Positions 58,312 to 64,000 of a stretch of 64,000 nucleotides of DNA are shown here, in pieces (position 1 is the first letter of the stretch; the number at the start of each line of letters is the position of its first letter). The notes beneath the pieces are model-generated. The model did not search any database, was not told where the DNA came from, and saw nothing but the letters and a program-made list of their open reading frames with translations. The stretch spans positions 79,735 to 143,734 of the forward strand of contig NZ_JAAOZC010000007.1 in NCBI RefSeq assembly GCF_011761305.1. The letters run 5' to 3'. This DNA is from Sphingomonas vulcanisoli. Lineage in GTDB: Bacteria > Pseudomonadota > Alphaproteobacteria > Sphingomonadales > Sphingomonadaceae. The position numbers and the translations under genes are program-made.

Positions 58312-59667
58312 TTGACGCTCGGTAGCTGCCACCCTGTCATAGAGGGTATTGCCTGCGTCGGCCTTTTCTTCGCCTGTTCGCAAGGATGCGGCGCAGCGCA
58401 GCCCAATCTCCTCCGGCAAGGCTCGACGATATTTCTCTCGAATGCTCAAATTCGGGTCGGCTTCGATCTCGCGAAGGGCGGCTCAATTACATCGCTGTCG
58501 CGCGTTCCGGAAAACATAAATGTCATCAACGATCACGATCTTGGCAGGCAGGTTCAGCCAACCTTTTATGCGGGTCCGAAGCCCTATGGGATGCCCTCTC
58601 CAGATTGGTCTGGCTGGGGCTGGGACCCAATCGAGAGCGGTGATGCCTATGGGCAATGGATCGAAGGTCGCCGCCTGGTGTTACAAGGGCAGTACGCTCT
58701 TCATCCGCACGGTGCCCCTGCAATGGGCGCTCAGGGGTGTACCATGCGAATGCACGATCGAGAGCTGGATCATGCTGGATGGCAACAAAATCCATGTGCG
58801 CGGTCGGCTGATCAATCATCGCTCCGACCTTCGCCAGTTTGCTTCGGACGAACAGCAAGAGCTCCCAGCAGTCTACACAACAGGCAGGCTGCGGCGCGTA
58901 ATCGCTTATACGGGGGACAGGCCGTTTACCGGCGACAAGCTTACCGAGCTGCCTACGACCTTTCCCTGGACCACGTGGCGAGCAACCGAATCGTGGTCTG
59001 CCTTGGTAGACGCATCTGGATGGGGCGTCGGCGTGATCAACCCCGCGACAATTTCATTTGGCGGTGGTTTCAACGGACCTAAAAAAGACGGTCAGCCAGC
59101 GGATGCTCAGACAGGCTTTATCCGTCCTGGGCAGCCTGAGGTGATCGACCATAATATCGTCCTGCCGTACCACTACACGCTGGTGCTGGGCACCGTTCCC
59201 GAGATCCGGGCGGAGGCCACCAAGCAACGGATAGCCGATCGCCGGCCAGACGTCCGTTTCGTCAGTGACCGTCAACACTGGACGTATATCAATGCCCGCG
59301 ATTCGGGATGGCCGATAAAGGGTTCCCTCAAGGTCGATACCACCTCCGGCACCTCAGAATTGGTGTCTTCCCCGACCTTTTTTCCTGCCTTGGCAGTGCA
59401 ATCGATTTTTGTCGCGGGGGCTTTTTCAGGCAAGGCCGGAGCCGTGAGGCTTTACTGGGCGACTACGGTCTCGCCGATGTTCTCAGTCGATAATCTGTGG
59501 CTGTTCCCGTGCAGTCCGATGGCAAGATGCGGACCTATCGGTTCGCCGTAGGGGGCAGATCGGGCTGGAAGGGAGCCGTTACAGCTCTAAGATTCGATCC
59601 GCCGCCAGGGACCGTGGGCAGCCGGGCCGAAATCTGCGCAATCTCCTGGAAAGTGGTTCGCTGCTGA
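58312..59667 (+). pseudogene. Exported beta-rich protein (carbohydrate-related fold?), two frameshifts
   Basis: The first frame from TTG 58312 has a signal-like leader, then NAQIRVGFDLAKGGSITSLS and RQVQPTFYAGPKPYGMPSPD. One extra base near 58650 moves it to the frame continuing GSKVAAWCYKGSTLFIRTVP, FASDEQQELPAVYTTGRL and DASGWGVGVINPATISFGGG. One missing base near 59497 restores the first frame, VQSDGKMRTYRFAVGGRSGW to TGA 59667. About 450 codons in all. The 'GGSITSLS...GRQVQ' pattern recalls galactose-mutarotase-like folds, but no family is assigned. The indels could be sequencing errors. Confidence 0.65.
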
Positions 59668-59705
59668 CACGCGGCTATTTTGGAGGCTGCGTGAAGTTAG
59701 GACAC

Positions 59706-60749
59706 TTAAGCTTCGCGACGGTTGGCCAACTGGCGCTGCATTGAGGTCAACAAATTTTCGAATAACGGGCGAGTGGCGAAAAAATCGAGGTGATGGTCAT
59801 TGCCGCCCGCCGAACCAACCCATTGCGGATCAACCGTTCCATCGGTGCCTAGCGCGGCGTTGAAATCATTCCAGAAGCTAAGGGTTGTCTGCTCGACGCC
59901 ACATGCCAGCAGCTGATTAAATAATGCGTGGTGACTTGTTCGCTCTGACAAGTTGGGCACGGTAAGTCCCCTGACGCTTTGCCGGACGGAATCCAGTGTG
60001 CCCGGGTTTTCAATGTCAACAACATGCGCGTTCGCATAGCCGTCCCGCCAGCTTGCATCTGATAAGGTTGGCGGGAATATTGTCGCAACGTAGGAAGACG
60101 CCGGTGCGACTGACATCAGGAAGGCTAGGTAGCGATCTACGGTTTCCCTAGAAAAATCGGCGAATGCTTCCTCGTCAAAGTGCTTTTCGCGCCGCTCGAT
60201 CCGCTTAAATACCGAGACGAACTCCACGTCCACCTGGCCGAACTTAAATATTACAGGTGGAGCAACGGTCTTGGGCAGCGTGGCGAGCCAACCAAGTAGA
60301 CCTTCAATCCTCTGCCGATATTGCGTGCGGCCGTTGGGATTCGAAAGCCCACGCGCGGACCCAGCGCTGAACAGACAAACGAGGGGCAAGACCCAGCCAT
60401 CATAACAGAGCGGCGTGCGTCGATAGAGACCCGTGTGGCTGTCGCCGATGACTATAATCGGCTTTGCGCCTAGCTCGATGAGCTTATCGACTTTGGCCCA
60501 AATTGCCGGGAGTGCCAAATCCAGCTGGTCGCCGAATCCATTGAAATAACAATCGGATAGCGCTGCTATCACCTCGATCGGATCGGATGCATCAAATGCC
60601 GTTGGATTCAATTCGATCGGGAATTGGCGTCTCTCGCGCGCGCCGTAACTTAGAAAATGTAGGAGCGGGCCGGCACTGGTATCGGGATGGGCATCAGCAT
60701 ACGATCCAGGATCAAAGCCGGCACATGACCACGAATTATCATCCTGCAT
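59706..60749 (-). CDS. SGNH hydrolase-like protein with one 'DPGSYADAHPD' repeat
   Basis: A 347-residue protein. The N-terminus (FDPGSYADAHPDTSAGPLLH then FLSYGARERRQF) is one copy of the repeat found in tandem in the RTX protein at 47359-49218. The rest resembles SGNH hydrolases: IIVIGDSHTGLYRR near residue 97 gives the GDS serine block, and NDHHLDFFATRP near the end may supply the catalytic Asp-His. Such proteins often deacylate or bind polysaccharides. The repeat unit is also known from glycosyltransferase-linked proteins, hinting at a surface glycan role. Confidence 0.7.
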   Translation of the reverse strand: MQDDNSWSCAGFDPGSYADAHPDTSAGPLLHFLSYGARERRQFPIELNPTAFDASDPIEVIAALSDCYFNGFGDQLDLALPAIWAKVDKLIELGAKPIIVIGDSHTGLYRRTPLCYDGWVLPLVCLFSAGSARGLSNPNGRTQYRQRIEGLLGWLATLPKTVAPPVIFKFGQVDVEFVSVFKRIERREKHFDEEAFADFSRETVDRYLAFLMSVAPASSYVATIFPPTLSDASWRDGYANAHVVDIENPGTLDSVRQSVRGLTVPNLSERTSHHALFNQLLACGVEQTTLSFWNDFNAALGTDGTVDPQWVGSAGGNDHHLDFFATRPLFENLLTSMQRQLANRREA

Positions 60750-60782
60750 GCTGTCTCAACATGGTTTGGCGGCTCTCGATAC

Positions 60783-61577
60783 GTGCGCAGGGCGTTGTCA
60801 GATCAATTTCCCACGTTCAGCGCTGGTAGCAAGGCCCGATGCCGCTACAAAGCTATGCGAGACAGCCCCTCTAACCGGTTCAACTCATCGCCCGAGATCA
60901 TCAGGATGGTGATGATGCTCTATGTGCGGTTCCCGCTCTCGATCCACAACGTCGCGGACCTGCTTTCCCAGTACGGCGTCGACATCAGCTACGAGACGGT
61001 CCGGTTCTGGTGGAATCGCTACGGTCCGCTGTTCGCCAGCGACATCCGACCGCCAGCGAGTCAGCCGCATGCGTGGCTTCCGGCATTGGCGCTGGCACCT
61101 CGACGAGCTCTACGTGAAGATCAACGGCGAGACGCACTGCCTCTGGCGCGCCGTCGATCACGAGGGTGAAATCCTCGAAAGTTACGTCACCAAGACCAGG
61201 GACAAGAAGGCGGCGCTGGCCTCATCGAGAAGGCGCTGAAGCGCCGCGGCTTGCCGGAGCGCATCAACACTGATGGTCTGGGATCGTACAAGGCAGCGAT
61301 GCGAAACCTCGGCAACGCCGAGAAGCAGGAGGTCGGTCGCCATGCCAACAATCGAGGGGAAAACAGCCACCTGCCCTTCCGACGAAGAGAGCGGGCGATG
61401 CTGATATTTCGACAAATGAAGTCGTTGCAGAAATTCGCCTCGGTCCACGCCAACGTCCACAACCACTTCAATCTAGAACGCCACCTCATCGACCGAACCA
61501 CCTGCAAGCGTCGCCGCGCAGCCGCATTGGCCGAGTGGCAAAAGCTCATGGGTCAGGTCCCTGCTCTCAAAGACTGA
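60783..61577 (+). pseudogene. IS6-family transposase with two compensating frameshifts
   Basis: Frame 1 (IRMVMMLYVRFPLSIHNVAD..., to about 61050) shifts at CGACCGCCAGCG, which has one extra C. The second frame (FRHWRWHLDELYVKINGETH...) shifts back near 61219, where one T is missing, into LPERINTDGLGSYKAAMRNL. The DDE residues are readable across the frames. It is a diverged relative of the transposase at 42483. Confidence 0.85.
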
Positions 61578-61618
61578 CCCCATCGTGTGGAGACGAGTTC
61601 GACTTCGTCTGACAGCAC
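60790..61618 (+). mobile_element. IS6-family element, decayed second copy
   Basis: An 829-nt element in the same orientation as the intact copy at 42430-43266. The left end GGGCGTTGTCAGATCAA and the complement of the right end GTGCTGTCAGACGAAG match the other copy's ends. There is no target duplication. The two direct copies bracket 17.5 kb of cargo. Confidence 0.83.
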
Positions 61619-61640
61619 ATCTGAGAGGCATTGGCCGGAG

Positions 61641-62540
61641 CTAATGCGCAGTGTCTTGGCCGCCATCAAGTCCGACCAATCTTTGCTGGATGGTCTTCAT
61701 CAGAGGCAGCGGGGTGTCCAGAAAATGCTCGCAATGGTGGGCGGCCATCCAGCCGATCGTTCGCCGTCCGGCGAACCCTGCAAGGCGCGGCCTGGAGACG
61801 CCGGCAAGGCGATAGGATTGCGGCATCACGGTTATTCCCAAGCCGGCGGCCACCATCTGCAGCACGCGGTCATCATTGGTCGATCGCAGCGCGAAATGCG
61901 GTCTGACGCCGCGCTCGGTGAAAAAGCGGCTCGTTTCCGAAAGTGCCTCGCAATGGCGCCTCACGATCATGATCTCGTTCGCCAGCTTGTCCGCCGAAAT
62001 GTCGGAGTGCGTGGCCAAAGGGTGCGTAGCGGCCATGGCCAGCGCATAGCCTTCGGTCATGAAGGCGCGCTCGGCAAAGCGATCGGTTCCGCGGTCGACC
62101 AGGGTCAACGCCAGGTCCACGCGGCCTTTTGCGATGTGCCCCACGATCTCGCGTTCGCTTCCAAAGATCAATTCGAAGCGATGCGACTCTCCGGGACGAA
62201 CCTGCGCGACGCTATCGGCTACGGGGCTGGTCGGGATGCTGCTGAGGACCGCGAGCCGAAACGAGGGAAGTTCGGCAGAAAGCGCCATCGAACGCGCCGC
62301 GGCGTTGAATGCCCCTTCTATGCGGCGGGCGTGAACGAGGAAGGCGCTGCCGGCGGCAGTTAGCTCAACCCGCTGGTTCGAGCGGATGAAGACCGGCCGG
62401 CCTAACAATCGCTCCAGTTTCGCGATGCCGACCGAAAGGGTGGGCTGAGCGACGTTGCAGGATTCCGCCGCCCGCGAAAAATTGCCCTGATCGACGACCG
62501 CGAGAAAATAACGGAGAAGGTAGCGATCGAGCATCCACAT
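61641..62540 (-). CDS. LysR family transcriptional regulator
   Basis: A 299-residue LysR regulator: N-terminal winged helix FLAVVDQGNFSRAAESCNVA, then QPTLSVGIAKLERLLGRPVF, and a LysR substrate-binding domain with GHIAKGRVDLALTLVDRG and MVAAGLGITVMPQSYRL. It is divergent from isovaleryl-CoA dehydrogenase across an 84-nt gap, so it may regulate leucine/isovalerate catabolism. Met3 (62534) is an alternative start. Confidence 0.9.
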   Translation of the reverse strand: MWMLDRYLLRYFLAVVDQGNFSRAAESCNVAQPTLSVGIAKLERLLGRPVFIRSNQRVELTAAGSAFLVHARRIEGAFNAAARSMALSAELPSFRLAVLSSIPTSPVADSVAQVRPGESHRFELIFGSEREIVGHIAKGRVDLALTLVDRGTDRFAERAFMTEGYALAMAATHPLATHSDISADKLANEIMIVRRHCEALSETSRFFTERGVRPHFALRSTNDDRVLQMVAAGLGITVMPQSYRLAGVSRPRLAGFAGRRTIGWMAAHHCEHFLDTPLPLMKTIQQRLVGLDGGQDTAH

Positions 62541-62624
62541 GCCTTGCGAGCGTTAGCTATATAGATACTGATAATACACTTGATACGCCACGTTCAATTT
62601 TCCTTATCGGCTTGAGGGGCTAAT

Positions 62625-63800
62625 ATGCCGGCAAAATGGGAGAGCGATGTGAGCAGTTTCGATTTCGCGCTGGGCGAATCCGCCGACATGATCCGCGAGG
62701 CCACCGCGCGCTTTTCCGCCGACCGGATCGCGCCGCTGGCCAAGGCGATCGACGAAAAGGATTGGTTTCCGATCGAGCTTTGGCCTGAGATGGGCGCGCT
62801 CGGCCTGCATGGCATCACTGTGCCGGAGGAGGATGGCGGCCTAGGGCTCGGCTATCTCGAACATGTCGTGGCGCAGGAGGAAGTGGCGCGAGCGTCGGCC
62901 TCGATCGGGCTTTCCTATGGCGCGCATTCCAATCTCTGCGTCAATCAGATCCGCCGCTGGGGCAATGCGGAACAGAAGGCAAAATATCTCCCCAAGCTGA
63001 TCTCGGGCGAGCATGTCGGCAGCCTTGCCATGTCAGAGGCCGGGGCGGGATCGGACGTGGTCTCGATGAAGCTCAAGGCCGAGAAGAAGGGCGATCGCTA
63101 CGTTCTGAACGGCACCAAATTCTGGATCACCAACGCGGCTTATGCCGACACGCTCGTCGTCTACGCCAAGACGGGAGAGGGATCGAAGGGCATCACCACC
63201 TTCCTGATAGAGAAGGGCTTCAAGGGTTTCTCGATCGGGCAGAAGATCGACAAGATGGGGATGCGCGGCAGCCCCACTGCCGAGCTGGTGTTCGACGATT
63301 GCGAGGTGCCGGAGGAGAATGTCATGGGGCCGCTCAACGGCGGTGCCGGCGTTCTGATGTCGGGTCTGGATTATGAGCGGACGGTGCTTTCGGGCATCCA
63401 GCTCGGCATCATGCAAGCGTGCCTCGACGTAGTGCTGCCTTACGTCCGCGAGCGCAAACAGTTCGGCAAGCCGATCGGTGCGTTCCAGCTGATGCAGGCC
63501 AAGGTGGCGGACATGTATGTCGCGCTCAATTCAGCGCGGGCCTATGTCTATGCAGTGGCGAAGGCGTGCGACGCGGGGCGGACGACGCGCTTTGATGCCG
63601 CGGGCGCAATTTTGCTGGCGAGCGAGAACGCGATGAAGGTCTCGTTGGAGGCGGTGCAGGCGCTGGGTGGTGCGGGTTATACCAAGGATTGGCCGGTGGA
63701 GCGGCTCATGCGTGATGCCAAATTGCTCGATATCGGGGCGGGGACGAATGAAATCCGGCGGATGCTGATCGGGCGCGAGTTGGTGGGGGCGGCGGCGTGA
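62625..63800 (+). CDS. ivd: Isovaleryl-CoA dehydrogenase
   Basis: A 391-residue acyl-CoA dehydrogenase of leucine degradation, oxidising isovaleryl-CoA to 3-methylcrotonyl-CoA with FAD. Motifs: [38 protein letters not shown] and the catalytic glutamate in [18 protein letters not shown], placed in the middle of the sequence as is specific to IVD. C-terminal [20 protein letters not shown] is also typical. GAGGGG precedes ATG 62625. The rest of a leucine catabolic operon would lie beyond the window. Confidence 0.93.
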   Translation: MPAKWESDVSSFDFALGESADMIREATARFSADRIAPLAKAIDEKDWFPIELWPEMGALGLHGITVPEEDGGLGLGYLEHVVAQEEVARASASIGLSYGAHSNLCVNQIRRWGNAEQKAKYLPKLISGEHVGSLAMSEAGAGSDVVSMKLKAEKKGDRYVLNGTKFWITNAAYADTLVVYAKTGEGSKGITTFLIEKGFKGFSIGQKIDKMGMRGSPTAELVFDDCEVPEENVMGPLNGGAGVLMSGLDYERTVLSGIQLGIMQACLDVVLPYVRERKQFGKPIGAFQLMQAKVADMYVALNSARAYVYAVAKACDAGRTTRFDAAGAILLASENAMKVSLEAVQALGGAGYTKDWPVERLMRDAKLLDIGAGTNEIRRMLIGRELVGAAA

Positions 63801-63803
63801 AGC

Positions 63804-64000
<197 letters not shown>

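Larger units (their letters stand above)
41009..61640. mobile_element. Genomic island at tRNA-Ser carrying a type I secretion system
   Basis: The segment from the tRNA-Ser 3' end to the LysR gene contains a decayed integrase, at least four IS elements or remnants, and a type I secretion cluster with large repetitive substrates. Core genes (PPIase on the left, LysR/ivd on the right) border it. No second copy of the tRNA 3' end was found in the window, so the right boundary is set only by the return of core genes. The limits are approximate. Confidence 0.65.

Noticed and set aside
40986..61640. Second attachment site copy (tRNA 3' end) for the island
   Set aside because: No repeat of the tRNA-Ser T-arm/acceptor sequence was found downstream in the window, so no attR can be assigned.

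Overview
The window looks like chromosome of a sphingomonad (Sphingomonadales, Alphaproteobacteria). Core DNA is GC-rich. It carries a zwf-pgl Entner-Doudoroff pair, a class I lysyl-tRNA synthetase, the rpmF-plsX-fabH-ihfA-merR cluster typical of alphaproteobacteria, a fused pabB-pabC, and several secreted M1/M61 peptidases. Two families of intergenic hairpin repeats are scattered throughout. Placement is from gene content only; no 16S or whole-genome marker is present.

Region 1 (1-21.3 kb) is mostly core: pgl (partial) and zwf, an M61 peptidase, a DUF1345 membrane protein, lysK, a DinG/XPD-like helicase followed by a SixA-like phosphatase and a GNAT protein in overlapping frames, lipid synthesis with ribosomal protein L32 and IHF, folate synthesis (pabBC), an aspartate aminotransferase and msrA.

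Region 2 (about 21.6-29.5 kb) is an accessory/defence patch around uvrA. It holds an AT-rich DUF262 + HEPN-like pair, a degraded second copy of the uvrA 3' end, a DUF433/DUF5615 toxin-antitoxin module whose toxin has a nonsense codon, uvrA itself with a hairpin repeat translated inside its coding sequence, a 54-aa ORF behind a perfect palindrome, and a probable type II restriction-modification pair (MT-A70 methylase and BglII/BstYI-like endonuclease).

Region 3 (29.5-40.9 kb) returns to core functions: DUF2585 and AsmA proteins, two M1 aminopeptidases (one an apparent lipoprotein with an out-of-frame or AUU start), a solitary rutA, argD-argF and a periplasmic peptidyl-prolyl isomerase.

Region 4 (41.0-61.6 kb) is a genomic island directly 3' of tRNA-Ser(GGA). 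It opens with a frameshifted tyrosine recombinase and a truncated AlpA-like gene, and is bracketed by two directly oriented IS6-family copies (one intact, one decayed). Inside is a type I secretion system (ABC exporter and HlyD-family adaptor, no TolC) with its likely substrates: a serralysin-like M10 protease with RTX and FG-GAP repeats, an RTX protein with tandem 'NPDVAAAGxDP' repeats, and an FG-GAP protein. The protease and the FG-GAP protein share a homologous C-terminal module in inverted orientation. A LytTR-type membrane regulator, a TPR-like protein and relics of further IS elements and substrates complete it. Core sequence resumes with a LysR regulator and isovaleryl-CoA dehydrogenase.

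The last ~120 bases are homopolymer runs that look like low-quality sequence. Together with several isolated 1-nt indels elsewhere this warrants caution about frameshift-based pseudogene calls.
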